A DNA stretch of 64,000 nt from Hymenobacter arizonensis. Its GTDB lineage: Bacteria > Bacteroidota > Bacteroidia > Cytophagales > Hymenobacteraceae. This document shows positions 52,459 to 61,324 of this stretch, piece after piece. Numbering within the stretch: the first letter of the stretch is position 1; each line of letters opens with the position of its first letter. The DNA lies in the NCBI RefSeq assembly GCF_900115775.1, contig NZ_FOXS01000001.1:1364001-1428000 (forward strand), in the 5' to 3' direction. The position numbers and the translations under genes are program-made. The notes below the pieces were generated by a model. It searched no databases and was not told where the DNA came from. It was given only the letters and a program-made list of their open reading frames with translations.

Positions 52459-52624
52459 AGCCATTAGCTAATGGCTGGTAGCTGTTGGGTTTTTGCAGGG
52501 CGGAATACAAACCCCGCGGGGTTGAGCAACGGCTACGCTGAGCGCTACCTGTTAGCTTTGCTCCCTGATGCTGGGTTGTGGCCATAAAAGCTAACAGCCA
52601 ACAGCCATTAGCTAACAGCTACTA
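52459..52624. repeat. Interrupted inverted repeat, family B
   Basis: Left half GCCATTAGCTAATGGCTGG with TAGCTGTTGGG, right half AAAAGCTAACAGCCAACAGC and CATTAGCTAACAGC, around an unrelated insert of about 100 nt that includes a TAGCTTTG box (52553-52560). The right half ends 5 nt before the symporter start. Confidence 0.7.
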
Positions 52625-52628
52625 TATA

Positions 52629-54116
52629 ATGTCCCCCACCCTCGTTCTAAGCCTCGTAGCGGGCTACTTCGCCGTTCTCATCATTATTGCCATCCTCACA
52701 TCGAGAGGGGCTACGAGCGAAAGTTTCTTTGTGGCCAACCGCAACGCGCCGTGGTACATGGTGGCCTTTGCCATGATTGGCACCTCGCTCTCGGGCGTCA
52801 CGTTCATCTCGGTGCCGGGCATGGTGGAGAGCCAGGGCTGGAGCTACATGGCGGTGGTATTTGGCTACCTGGTGGGATACGTAGTGATTGGCACCGTGCT
52901 GATGCCGCTGTACTACCGCCTGCGGCTGGTGTCCATCTACACGTATCTGGAGCAGCGGTTTGGGTACTGGAGCTACAAAACCGGGGCCCTGTTCTTCCTG
53001 ATTTCGCGGGCGGTGGGCTCGGCTTTCCGGCTGTACCTGGTGGCTGGAGTGCTGCAGCTGGCGGTGTTCGAGGAAATGGGCGTGCCGTTCTACGTTACGG
53101 TCATTGTCAGCATTATGCTGATTTACCTCTACACGTTCCGGGGCGGCCTCAAAACCATTTTGTGGACCGATACCTTCCAGACCATGGCCATGCTGCTGTG
53201 TGTGGGCGTGAGCATCTACCTCATTTCGTCGGAGCTGAACCTGGGCTTTGCGCAGATGGTGGACACGGTAAAGTCCAGCGACATGTCGCGCATCTACTTC
53301 TCCGACTTCCGCGACGACAAGTTCTTCTGGAAGCAGTTCGCTTCGGGTGCCTTCATCACCATCGTGATGACGGGCCTTGACCAAGACTTGATGCAGAAAA
53401 ACCTGAGCTGCCGCTCGCTGCAGGACGCCCAGAAAAACATGTTCTGGTTCAGCATCGTCATTGTGTTTGTCAACATGCTGTTTCTCACGCTGGGCGTGCT
53501 GCTCTACCAGTTTGCCGCCGCCAAGGGCATTGCCCTGCCCGTAAGCGCCACCGGCAAAATTGTGGGCGACAACGTATTTCCGCTCCTGGCCACCTCGCAC
53601 TTCACCCTGTTTGCCGGCATCATCTTTATCCTGGGCATTATTGCCGTGACCTACGCCTCGGCCGACTCGGCTCTGACAGCCCTTACCACTTCGTTCTGCG
53701 TCGATTTCCTCGACATTAAGCAGTACGACGAAAAGCGGCAGACGCGGTTGCGGCAGCTCACCCACCTGGGCTTTTCGGCGGTGCTAATTGTGATTATCCT
53801 GATTTTTAAACTGCTCAACGACCAGAGCCTGATTACAGCCGTGTTTAAGGCCGCGGGCTATACCTATGGGCCGCTGCTGGGCTTGTTCTCGTTCGGAATT
53901 CTTACCAGCCGCGGCCTGCGCGACCGCGCCGTACTGCCCGTCTGCATTGCGGCGCCCGTCTTCACTTACATCCTGAATGCCAACTCGGTAGAATGGTTGA
54001 ATGGCTATAAATTTGGTTTTGAGATTCTGCTAGTCAACGGCGCGCTGGTATTCCTTGGGCTGTTGGCCATTTCTCGGCCCCGCGGCGTGAACCCGTTGGC
54101 CCAGGCCGCGGTTTAG
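52629..54116 (+). CDS. Sodium:solute symporter (SSS family)
   Basis: A 495-residue transporter with about 13 helices in the SSS/LeuT-like fold. The conserved block FVANRNAPWYMVAFAMIGTS with SGVTFISVPG in the first helices and FRGGLKTILWTDTFQTMAML are typical of Na+-coupled carriers of sugars, proline or other small solutes. Substrate is unknown. The frame starts at 52578 inside the repeat; ATG 52629 (MSPTLVL) is the membrane start. Confidence 0.92.
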   Translation: MSPTLVLSLVAGYFAVLIIIAILTSRGATSESFFVANRNAPWYMVAFAMIGTSLSGVTFISVPGMVESQGWSYMAVVFGYLVGYVVIGTVLMPLYYRLRLVSIYTYLEQRFGYWSYKTGALFFLISRAVGSAFRLYLVAGVLQLAVFEEMGVPFYVTVIVSIMLIYLYTFRGGLKTILWTDTFQTMAMLLCVGVSIYLISSELNLGFAQMVDTVKSSDMSRIYFSDFRDDKFFWKQFASGAFITIVMTGLDQDLMQKNLSCRSLQDAQKNMFWFSIVIVFVNMLFLTLGVLLYQFAAAKGIALPVSATGKIVGDNVFPLLATSHFTLFAGIIFILGIIAVTYASADSALTALTTSFCVDFLDIKQYDEKRQTRLRQLTHLGFSAVLIVIILIFKLLNDQSLITAVFKAAGYTYGPLLGLFSFGILTSRGLRDRAVLPVCIAAPVFTYILNANSVEWLNGYKFGFEILLVNGALVFLGLLAISRPRGVNPLAQAAV

Positions 54117-54133
54117 CCATGAGTATTCTCAAC

Positions 54134-54161
54134 AAAAATCCTGAGTGAGCTCAGATTTTTT
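54134..54161 (+). terminator. Terminator after the symporter gene
   Basis: AAAAATC-CTGAG / CTCAG-ATTTTTT with one bulged base and a 4-nt loop, 17 nt after the stop. Confidence 0.7.
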
Positions 54162-54286
54162 GCCTTGGCAGTTAGCGTAAATTGCCGACCTAAACGTTGC
54201 CACTATTAGCGGGTGGTTTGTGCCACTCCGCCGAACGCTCGGCCTGAGCGGATATACCCTTTGATTTAATAGCTTCTTACTATCTG

Positions 54287-54787
54287 ATGACCAATACTAT
54301 TTTATTGTTTGTGCTGCTGCTGGCCGCGGCTCCGGTGGCTATGGCCCAGCAGCCGGCGCCGGCCATGGGGCAGCAGCCCATTGTGCTGCGCCCCGGCAAC
54401 ATGCAGGTGCAGGCCAACTCCCCCGCCAACCGGCCCGACCGGGCCCCGGTGTACCCAGGCGGCGAGCAGGCCCTTGGCTTGTTCTTTCTTCAACACATCA
54501 ATTACCCGGAGGCGGCGCGCGCCAAGCAAGTAAGCGGCACCGTGCTGGTGACGGCCACGGTGAACGCCGACGGCACGGTGAGCAACCCCGTGGTGGCGCA
54601 GTCGCTCTCGCCCGAGTGCGACGCCGAGGCCCTGCGCGTGGTGCCGCTGCTCACGGGTTGGCAGCCGGCCATGCGGCGCGGGCGGCCCTTGCCGGTGCTT
54701 ATCCAGCTGCCCGTACCCTTTGGTGGAGCCGGCGAAATGACGGTGGAGCAAAACCGCCGCCAACCGCTGAACAAGCAGAAACGTTAA
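54287..54787 (+). CDS. Exported TonB C-terminal domain protein
   Basis: A 166-residue secreted protein: signal peptide (cut after AMAQ, about residue 20), a Pro/Gln-rich linker, and a TonB C-terminal fold (about 75-150) with YPEAARAKQVSGTVLVTATV and RPLPVLIQLPVPF. A true TonB is anchored by a membrane helix; here the leader looks cleavable, so it is probably a periplasmic TonB-like adaptor. ExbB/ExbD are not adjacent. Confidence 0.8.
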   Translation: MTNTILLFVLLLAAAPVAMAQQPAPAMGQQPIVLRPGNMQVQANSPANRPDRAPVYPGGEQALGLFFLQHINYPEAARAKQVSGTVLVTATVNADGTVSNPVVAQSLSPECDAEALRVVPLLTGWQPAMRRGRPLPVLIQLPVPFGGAGEMTVEQNRRQPLNKQKR

Positions 54788-54840
54788 TCTTATCTTCCGT
54801 GGGGACCTGGCCAGCGCCCGGTCCTGCTTTTATTATTTAA

Positions 54841-56676
54841 ATGGCCCGTAGCGGATTGAATACCAGCGGCGGCGACAGTGCGTCGGACGCCCCCAAACCC
54901 AAGCTTACCAAAGAAACCTTTCAGCGTGGCATGCGGATTTTCCGCTTCACGCTGCCTTACCGCACCAAGTTCATTATCGGCATGGTGATGCTGCTCTTGA
55001 GCAGCTCCACGGTTATGGCTTTTCCGTGGATAATTGGCAAGCTCGTGGATGCAGCCAATGGCCGGGCGGTGCTGCTGCCCGGCGGCATTGCCGTCAGCAT
55101 CAACCAGATTGCCATGGGCTTATTCGGAGTGATTTTGCTGCAGGGCATCTTCTCGTTTGGGCGCATCTGGTTTTTTACGCAGGTCAGCGAGTTTACCGTG
55201 CGCGACATTCGGCAGGCGCTCTATGCCAAATTTGTGTCGCTGCCGGTGCCCTTCTTTGAGAAGAACCGCGTGGGTGCCATCACCTCGCGCATTACTTCCG
55301 ACGTGGCCGTGATTCAGGACAGCTTCTCGCTGTCGTTGGCCGAGCTGGTGCGCCAGATACTCACGCTGCTCACCGGCATTGTGTTCATCATGGTGGTGTC
55401 GGTGAAGCTGTCGCTGTTCATGCTGGCCACCTTCCCTCCTATTGTGGTGCTGGCCATCGTGTTCGGCAAGAAAATTCGGGTGCTGGCCAAAATCACGCAG
55501 GACGAGCTGGCCAAGGCCAACGTGGTAGTGGAAGAAACGCTACAGGGCATCAACACCGTGAAAGCCTTCACCAACGAGCAGTTTGAGACGCGGCGCTACA
55601 CGGCTTCCCTTACCAACACGGTGAAAGCGGCCATGAAAAGCAATTTGTACCGTGGGGCTTTCGTCTCGTTTGTCATCATTGGCTTGTTCGGCGGCATTAT
55701 TCTGGTGCTGTGGCGGGCAGCATCGCTGGCCCAGACGGGGCAACTCTCCATTGGTGACCTCACGTCGTTTGCCTTGTACACCATCTTCATCGGTGCTTCG
55801 GTAGCCGGGCTGGGCGAGTTGTACGGCAAGGTGCAAAGCACACTGGGCGCTTCGGAGCGCATCCTGGAAATTCTGGAAGAGCCAAGTGAGCCTACTCACC
55901 TCGCGCTGCCGGCCGGGCAGGCGCCGCTGGCCGTGCGGGGCAACATTGAGTACCGCAACGTAGCGTTCCGCTACCCCACCCGCCCCGATTTGCCGGTGTT
56001 GCAGGACATTTCGTTTGACATTTCATCTGGCGAGAAAATTGCGCTGGTCGGCCCCAGCGGTGCCGGCAAAAGCACCATTGTCTCGCTGCTGATGCAGTTC
56101 TATGAGCTCAGCGGCGGCCAGATTCTCATCGACGGCCGCCCCATCGGCAGTTACGACCTCACCGAGCTGCGCCGCCACGTGGGCATTGTGCCCCAGGAAA
56201 CGCTGCTCTTCGGCGGCACCATCCGGGAGAACATTGCCTATGGTAAAATCGATGCTACCGACATTGAAATCACCTTGGCCGCTCGTAAGGCTAATGCCTG
56301 GCAGTTCATCGAGTCCTTCCCCGAAGGCCTCGACACAGTAGTGGGCGAACGGGGCGTGAAGCTCTCGGGCGGGCAGCGCCAGCGCGTGGCCATAGCCCGC
56401 GCCATCCTGAAAAACCCGGCCATTCTGCTGCTCGACGAAGCTACTTCGGCCCTCGATTCAGAGTCGGAAAAGCTGGTGCAGGGCGCCATGGATGAGCTGA
56501 TGAAAAACCGCACTTCCATCATCATTGCCCACCGCTTGAGCACGATTCGCAAAGTCGATAAAATTCTGGTGATTGACGGTGGCCGCATTGTAGAGCAAGG
56601 CTCGCACGAGGAGTTGGCCGACAACGAGAACGGGCTATATGCGAATCTGCTAAAGCTGCAGTTTGAGTTGAGCTAG
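54841..56676 (+). CDS. ABC exporter, permease-ATPase fusion
   Basis: A 611-residue half-transporter: six membrane helices (about 40-330) and a C-terminal ATPase (about 365-611) with Walker A GPSGAGKST, signature LSGGQRQRVAIARAIL and Walker B LLLDEATSALD, then the switch His in IIAHRLST. It exports lipids, peptides or drugs as a dimer; no substrate hint is in the neighbourhood. The start ATG 54841 follows an AT-rich leader (TTATTTAA). Confidence 0.95.
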   Translation: MARSGLNTSGGDSASDAPKPKLTKETFQRGMRIFRFTLPYRTKFIIGMVMLLLSSSTVMAFPWIIGKLVDAANGRAVLLPGGIAVSINQIAMGLFGVILLQGIFSFGRIWFFTQVSEFTVRDIRQALYAKFVSLPVPFFEKNRVGAITSRITSDVAVIQDSFSLSLAELVRQILTLLTGIVFIMVVSVKLSLFMLATFPPIVVLAIVFGKKIRVLAKITQDELAKANVVVEETLQGINTVKAFTNEQFETRRYTASLTNTVKAAMKSNLYRGAFVSFVIIGLFGGIILVLWRAASLAQTGQLSIGDLTSFALYTIFIGASVAGLGELYGKVQSTLGASERILEILEEPSEPTHLALPAGQAPLAVRGNIEYRNVAFRYPTRPDLPVLQDISFDISSGEKIALVGPSGAGKSTIVSLLMQFYELSGGQILIDGRPIGSYDLTELRRHVGIVPQETLLFGGTIRENIAYGKIDATDIEITLAARKANAWQFIESFPEGLDTVVGERGVKLSGGQRQRVAIARAILKNPAILLLDEATSALDSESEKLVQGAMDELMKNRTSIIIAHRLSTIRKVDKILVIDGGRIVEQGSHEELADNENGLYANLLKLQFELS

Positions 56677-56694
56677 TATTTATAAAAGACGGAC

Positions 56695-56786
56695 GTCATG
56701 CTCAGCTTGCTGAAGCATCTCTACTGTGTCACTAATAGAGGTAGGTTAGTTTTGAGGTAAAGATGCTTCGGCAAGCTCAGCATGAC
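56695..56786. repeat. Inverted repeat, family C
   Basis: Arms 56695-56720 and 56761-56786 match at 24 of 26 positions (core AGATGCTTCGGCAAGCTCAG). Lies after the ABC gene. Confidence 0.88.
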
Positions 56787-56832
56787 ATTTAAGAAGTGGT
56801 GAAATAACTTTTATAAGCACCTTCTATCGCAC

Positions 56833-56857
56833 AAACCCGCGCCCCAAGCGCGGGTTT
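56833..56857. terminator. 10-bp perfect hairpin before the DUF2911 gene
   Basis: AAACCCGCGC / GCGCGGGTTT around a 5-nt loop, ending 2 nt before the promoter box at 56860. Probably stops transcription from upstream. Confidence 0.6.
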
Positions 56858-56859
56858 CG

Positions 56860-56867
56860 TATTTTTG
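56860..56867 (+). promoter_or_regulatory. -7 promoter box of the DUF2911 gene
   Basis: TATTTTTG (TAnnTTTG form), giving a leader of about 28 nt to ATG 56903. Confidence 0.55.
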
Positions 56868-56902
56868 GCCCACAATCACCTCACCAATTTTCTTCAACCC
56901 TG

Positions 56903-57793
56903 ATGAGCAAGCTTTTGCTAAATCTTACTGCTACGCTGGCTACGGCTGTTACGCTGGTGGCGGCTCCTGCCGCCCAGGCCCAAATTCGGACGCCTGCGGC
57001 CAGCCCCGCTAGCACCATCACGCAGCGCGTGGGCCTTACTGATGTCACCATTGTGTACTCGCGTCCCAGCTTGAAAGGACGTGCTGCTTTCGGCGACAAG
57101 TCTCCCCTGGCGCCTTTGGGCCAGCGCTGGCGCACGGGCGCTAACGCCACTACCAGCATCAAGTTCACGGATGACGTGACCATTGACGGCAAAAAAGTAC
57201 CCGCCGGCGAATACGGCATCTACACCATTCCCCGCGCTAATGAGTGGACGGTGGTGCTGAACAAGAGCCTGAAGCAGGGCGCCGACGTGGAAGGCTTCAA
57301 AGAAGACCAAGACGTGGCCCGCCTCACCGTGAAGCCCTACAAAGTGGCCAGCAAAGTGGAGAGCTTCACCATCAACTTCACCGACCTCACCCCCGGCACC
57401 GCCAACGTGGCGATGGAGTGGGGCAACACCGGCGCCAAATTCAAAATCACCGCTGACGTCGACAGCAAAGTGATGGCCCAGATTGACGAGAAAATCACCA
57501 AGAACGCCAGCCCCGCTCCCGGAGACCTCGCCGCTGCGGCCGTGTACTACGCCGAAAACAACAAGGATATGAAGCAGGCCGTGGCCTGGATGGAAAAAGC
57601 CAACGCCACCGATGCCAAGTTCTGGAACCTGCACTCGGAAGCCAAAATGCGCCTGAAAATGAAGGACTACGCCGGCGCTATGAAGGCCGCGGAGGCTTCG
57701 AAGAAAGGTGCGCTTGCCTCTACGCCTCCCAACGGCGAGTACGTGAAGATGAACGAAGACCTTATGGCAGAAGCCAAAAAGGCTGGTAAGTAA
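56903..57793 (+). CDS. DUF2911-family exported protein with TPR-like tail
   Basis: A 296-residue secreted protein: signal peptide (cut near AQAQ, about residue 27), then the DUF2911 domain (about 35-190) with VTIVYSRPSLKGRAAFGD and KVPAGEYGIYTIPRANEWTV, then a helical TPR-like C-terminus with AVAWMEKANATDAKFWN. DUF2911 has no known function and is common in Bacteroidota. It lies alone and ends with a strong terminator. Confidence 0.9.
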   Translation: MSKLLLNLTATLATAVTLVAAPAAQAQIRTPAASPASTITQRVGLTDVTIVYSRPSLKGRAAFGDKSPLAPLGQRWRTGANATTSIKFTDDVTIDGKKVPAGEYGIYTIPRANEWTVVLNKSLKQGADVEGFKEDQDVARLTVKPYKVASKVESFTINFTDLTPGTANVAMEWGNTGAKFKITADVDSKVMAQIDEKITKNASPAPGDLAAAAVYYAENNKDMKQAVAWMEKANATDAKFWNLHSEAKMRLKMKDYAGAMKAAEASKKGALASTPPNGEYVKMNEDLMAEAKKAGK

Positions 57794-57854
57794 GGCCTAG
57801 TAGTTGTTCTCAGACTGGTTTTGCCGTAAAGAGACATCCTATTCGATTTGCCTA

Positions 57855-57888
57855 AAAAAGGCCGCAGCACTGGTGCTGCGGCCTTTTT
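57855..57888 (+). terminator. Terminator after the DUF2911 gene
   Basis: GGCCGCAGCAC / GTGCTGCGGCC with a 2-nt spacer at the tip, A and T runs on both sides; also acts on the convergent SDR gene. Confidence 0.9.
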
Positions 57889-57916
57889 GCTGATTTCAGA
57901 GATTACCCTTACGGGC

Positions 57917-58708
57917 TTACCGCTCCACGGGGTGCAGTTGGTTGTTCATGAGGGTTGCCAGCATGGAATCGGGCAGCACTAGGCTGGTGAAAAAATTCAT
58001 CTTGGCAGCCATGGTGGGCAGGCAGCGTGCGCCGCCTTCCATTAGGGTGTCGTATCCCTCCTCGGCCACTGCCCGGGCCGAGGCGGTATTTTTGGCGGCG
58101 CGGGTGTTCTCGGCGTGGGCCACGTGAAAGAAGTTGGTATCGGTAGGTGGCGGGCACAGCACGGTCATTGTAACGGCCGATTTTTGCTGCTTCAACTCGT
58201 GCTGCACGGCTTCGGCGAAGCTGAGTACGAAGGCTTTGGTGGCGGCGTACACGGCCTGGCAGGGACTAGGCGTGAAGGAGGACAGTGACCCAACCTGCAA
58301 AATGCGGCCGACGTTGCGGTCCATCATATCGCGCATGTAGAGCTTGGTGAGGTGCACCAGTGCGGTCACGTTCACTTGTATCATGGCCAGTTCGGTGTCC
58401 ATGTCGGTGTCAGAGAAGTAGCCGGTTTCGCCAAAGCCGGCGTCGTTGACCAGGGCGTCAATCTGCAGGCCGCGCAAGGTGGTTTCGGCGTAGAGTTTGG
58501 CTGGGGAATCGGGCAGGCTTAGGTCGAAAGGCAGGAGCACGATGTCAACCTCCTCAAACTCCTGGTGCAGTAGGCGGGCGGCTTCCCGAAGCTCGTCGAG
58601 GTGGCGGGCCACTAATACTACCCGATAATCGTCGCGGGCGAAGCACCGGGCCAGCTCGAAGCCGATGCCACTAGATGCTCCGGTAATTAATGCGGTCTGG
58701 TCGTTCAT
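57917..58708 (-). CDS. SDR-family oxidoreductase
   Basis: A 263-residue classical SDR of the DltE/YqjQ type. TGASSGIGFELARCF (residues 8-22) binds NAD(P), NDAGFGE follows, the catalytic Ser is in QVGSLSSF, and YAATK carries the Tyr-Lys pair. No substrate is inferred. It ends next to a terminator and has no neighbour on the same strand. Confidence 0.9.
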   Translation of the reverse strand: MNDQTALITGASSGIGFELARCFARDDYRVVLVARHLDELREAARLLHQEFEEVDIVLLPFDLSLPDSPAKLYAETTLRGLQIDALVNDAGFGETGYFSDTDMDTELAMIQVNVTALVHLTKLYMRDMMDRNVGRILQVGSLSSFTPSPCQAVYAATKAFVLSFAEAVQHELKQQKSAVTMTVLCPPPTDTNFFHVAHAENTRAAKNTASARAVAEEGYDTLMEGGARCLPTMAAKMNFFTSLVLPDSMLATLMNNQLHPVER

Positions 58709-58907
58709 GGCTTTAAAGGGGTTAGGTGTAACGATTTATATGGAAAGGCGAGCGGTTAATTGGCTTGCTAGCCAAGGGAGTGTGTCACACCGGGCCCCTT
58801 GGTTGCCCTGAATCTTACAGTTGCTATCGTGCCGACAGCGCCTGCAGCTTGTATAATCTACATATTTTTTAGTTATAAATGGGATAGGTCTTCCTTCTAG
58901 CTATTCC

Positions 58908-58947
58908 ATTATAAAGACCCACACCCTATTATAAAGACCCACACCCT
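58908..58947. repeat. Two exact 20-nt tandem copies
   Basis: The unit ATTATAAAGACCCACACCCT occurs at 58908-58927 and again at 58928-58947 without a gap, probably a replication-slippage duplication. Confidence 0.95.
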
Positions 58948-58981
58948 CCACACTGGCTGCAGCGTACTGGCTGGGAATGCA

Positions 58982-59007
58982 AAGAGGCGACCTTGCGGTC
59001 GCCTCTT
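58982..59007. terminator. Hairpin with weak T run
   Basis: AAGAGGCGACC / GGTCGCCTCTT with loop TTGC, between divergent and convergent units; direction not clear. Confidence 0.6.
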
Positions 59008-59043
59008 GAAAATATTGTTCAGAAAATAAGTGACGTCCTAATT

Positions 59044-59149
59044 GTTGCGCCGTTCCGCCCGCTCTAGGCGGGCCGACCGGTTGAAGGGCACGCGGACCTG
59101 CTTCTACGGCAACCGGTCGGCCCGCCTAGGGCGGGCGGAACGGCGCAAC
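59044..59149. repeat. 40-bp inverted repeat, family F
   Basis: Arms 59044-59083 and 59110-59149 are reverse complements with 39 of 40 matches, around a 26-nt loop. GC-rich core CCGCCCGCTCTAGGCGGGCC, itself a palindrome. It ends just before the stop of the CocE gene. Confidence 0.92.
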
Positions 59150-59172
59150 GGCATAAGCTTTGTTCGTTTCAT

Positions 59173-61104
59173 CTATAGCACCTTCACAACCAGCTTCGAA
59201 GCACTAGCAGGTGAATGGTACAAGCGGTGTGTAGCGATTTGGAAGTCGTTTTCTTCCGCTTGGTAGATGTTGTCGACGTACTTCTGCGGGTTGCGGTCGA
59301 CGAGCGGGAACCAGGTGCTTTGCACCTGCACCATGAGGCGGTGGCCTTTTTTAAACGTGTGCATGAGGTCCTGCACGGTGAAGGGCACGGGCGTGACCTG
59401 GCCGGGCGTGAAGGGCTCGGGCTTGGCGAAGCTGTTGCGGAAGCGGCCGCGCATTACTTCGGAGCGCACCATTTGCTGGTAGCCGGCGAGGCGCACGTGG
59501 GGCTGGGTGCGCGGGTTGTCGGGCGTGTCGTTGGGGTATACGTCGATGATTTTCACGACCCAGTCGGCGTCGGAGCCGGTAGTGGCTACTTGCAGCAGCG
59601 CCTCGATGGGGCCGGCCAGGGTGAGGTCTTCGGTAAGAGCGTCGGTTTGGTAGGTGAGCACGTCGGGGCGGCGGCTCGCGAAGCGCTGGTCGTCGGTCAT
59701 GTACTCGCGAGTCATGCCGGTGGCAGTGGCTTCGGTGAATGGCACGGGGTGGGCTGGGTCGCTCAGGAATTGGTCGAACTCAGAGCCGCTAGCCGGCTGC
59801 TCGAAGCCGATTTTGCCATTGGGCTGGAAGTACAGGGTCCGGTCCTTGGCGGCTTTGGGGGGCCAAGCATCAAAAGTGCGCCACTGGTTGGTGCCGCTTT
59901 CAAACACGTAGGCTTCGGCCAGCTTGCTGGCGCCGGGCTTGTCGTCTTTCAGGTACGATTTGAAGAAGGGCGCCTCCACGTTTTGCTGGTACCAGTAGGA
60001 CGGCGACGGGCCGTAGTGCACGTTACCGAGCATTTCGCCGGTGCCGCGGGCCCAGCCGCCGTGTATCCAGGGGCCCATCACGAGGCGGTTGGCAATGCGG
60101 GGGTTCTGCTTTTCGATGGTTTCGTAGGTTTTCAGGGCACCGAAGAGGTCTTCAGCGTCGTTGAAACCGCCCACCGTGAGTACGGCGGCTTTGATGTTTT
60201 TCAGGTGAGGGCGCAGGTTGCGAGCTTCCCAGAAGGCGTCGTAGTCGGGGTGCTGGGTCAGTTCGTTCCAGAAGCCGACCTGGCCTTTGAAGTAGTTGGC
60301 GTCGGCATTTTTTAGGGGGCCGAGGCGCATGAAGAAGTCGTAGCCATCGGGGGTGCCGTGCTTGAAGGCGGGGTTCCTGGCAGCCGTGGGCTGCGGGCGC
60401 GGCAGGCCGAAGCTGGCCATGAAGTTGAAAGCGTGGGGCAGGAAAAACGCGCCGTTGTGGTGGAAGTCATCCCAAAACCAGTCGGCGATGGGCGCCTGGG
60501 GCGAGGCGGCTTTCAGGGCCGGGTGGCGGCTGAGCAGGCCCGTGGAAGTGTAGAAGCCGGGGTATGAAATGCCCCACTGGCCTACGCGGCCGTTGTTCTT
60601 GGGCCCTTTCTTCACCAAGTATTCAATGGTGTCGAAGGTGTCGGTGCTTTCGTCAATGTCGGTTTTGCCGGCATACTTGGTTTTTTGCGGGCGCATATCC
60701 ACAAACTGGCCTTCCGACATGTAGCGGCCTCGTACGTCCTGAAACGCGAAGATGTAGCCCTCGTGCAGCATGGTGCTGCTCGGGCTGATGTTGGTTTTGT
60801 AGCGCTCCGGACCGTAGGGCCCTACCGAGTAGGGCGTCCGGTTCAGCATGACGGGGTAGCGCACTTTGTCGGCATCCTTGGGCGCGTACACCACGGTGTA
60901 GAGCTTGACGCCGTCACGCATGGGAATCTGATATTCCGTTTTGGTGTAGCGCTCGTGGATGTAGAGGGTGTCGGCTACGGCACGAGCAGTGGCCTCGGCA
61001 TCGGTGATGGCCACGGGGGCGGGCAGGGTTTGGGCGGCAGCGCCAGTAGCGCACAGCACGCTCAGCAACGCGCAGGTAGCGGCGTGGTAAAGAGTTGTTT
61101 TCAT
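59173..61104 (-). CDS. CocE/NonD-family alpha/beta hydrolase
   Basis: A 643-residue exported serine hydrolase of the X-Pro dipeptidyl-peptidase S15 / alpha-amino acid ester hydrolase group. Signal peptide ends about residue 24 (AAAQ). The nucleophile is Ser180 in GQWGISYPGFYT, Asp in GGFNDAEDLFG and His in GPWIHGGW follow, and the C-terminal jelly-roll domain has FRNSFAKPEPFTPGQ. Substrate: small amino-acid esters or acylated peptides. It has a TACCTTCG box at 61144. Confidence 0.93.
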   Translation of the reverse strand: MKTTLYHAATCALLSVLCATGAAAQTLPAPVAITDAEATARAVADTLYIHERYTKTEYQIPMRDGVKLYTVVYAPKDADKVRYPVMLNRTPYSVGPYGPERYKTNISPSSTMLHEGYIFAFQDVRGRYMSEGQFVDMRPQKTKYAGKTDIDESTDTFDTIEYLVKKGPKNNGRVGQWGISYPGFYTSTGLLSRHPALKAASPQAPIADWFWDDFHHNGAFFLPHAFNFMASFGLPRPQPTAARNPAFKHGTPDGYDFFMRLGPLKNADANYFKGQVGFWNELTQHPDYDAFWEARNLRPHLKNIKAAVLTVGGFNDAEDLFGALKTYETIEKQNPRIANRLVMGPWIHGGWARGTGEMLGNVHYGPSPSYWYQQNVEAPFFKSYLKDDKPGASKLAEAYVFESGTNQWRTFDAWPPKAAKDRTLYFQPNGKIGFEQPASGSEFDQFLSDPAHPVPFTEATATGMTREYMTDDQRFASRRPDVLTYQTDALTEDLTLAGPIEALLQVATTGSDADWVVKIIDVYPNDTPDNPRTQPHVRLAGYQQMVRSEVMRGRFRNSFAKPEPFTPGQVTPVPFTVQDLMHTFKKGHRLMVQVQSTWFPLVDRNPQKYVDNIYQAEENDFQIATHRLYHSPASASKLVVKVL

Positions 61105-61143
61105 TCGGAAAGCAGGTTACCAGCCCCCATCTGGAGGCCGGAG

Positions 61144-61151
61144 CGAAGGTA
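61144..61151 (-). promoter_or_regulatory. -7 promoter box of the CocE gene
   Basis: TACCTTCG on the minus strand; leader about 35 nt to ATG 61104. Confidence 0.5.
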
Positions 61152-61193
61152 GTAGCGGGGATGGTTATTACCGCTTAGCGCTGTTCGCGTACA

Positions 61194-61304
61194 GTAGCGC
61201 GAACTTTGTAGTTCGCGTCCCCGCGCCGTTTGCAAATCGTTCGAGTGTCGTTTGTAAATCGTTCGGGTGTCGTTCGGGCACGCGAACTACAAAGTTCGCG
61301 CTAC
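61194..61304. repeat. Inverted repeat, family A, with a duplicated insert
   Basis: Perfect 25-bp arms 61194-61218 and 61280-61304 (GTAGCGCGAACTTTGTAGTT core) as at 1006-1101. The interior holds two ~22-nt tandem units (AAATCGTTCGAGTGTCGTTT and AAATCGTTCGGGTGTCGTTC), absent from the other copies. Confidence 0.9.
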
Positions 61305-61324
61305 TTGTGCAGCCTGCGCGCCTC

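Larger units (their letters stand above)
58709..59172. other. 464-nt gap with tandem and inverted repeats
   Basis: Holds a 20-nt exact tandem duplication (58908-58947), a hairpin (58982-59007) and a 40-bp inverted repeat (59044-59149). No gene is supported; the frame seen at 59042 is made by the inverted repeat. Confidence 0.7.

Noticed and set aside
59042..59266. Arg-rich plus-strand frame before the CocE gene
   Set aside because: Made by the 40-bp inverted repeat and the antisense of CocE.
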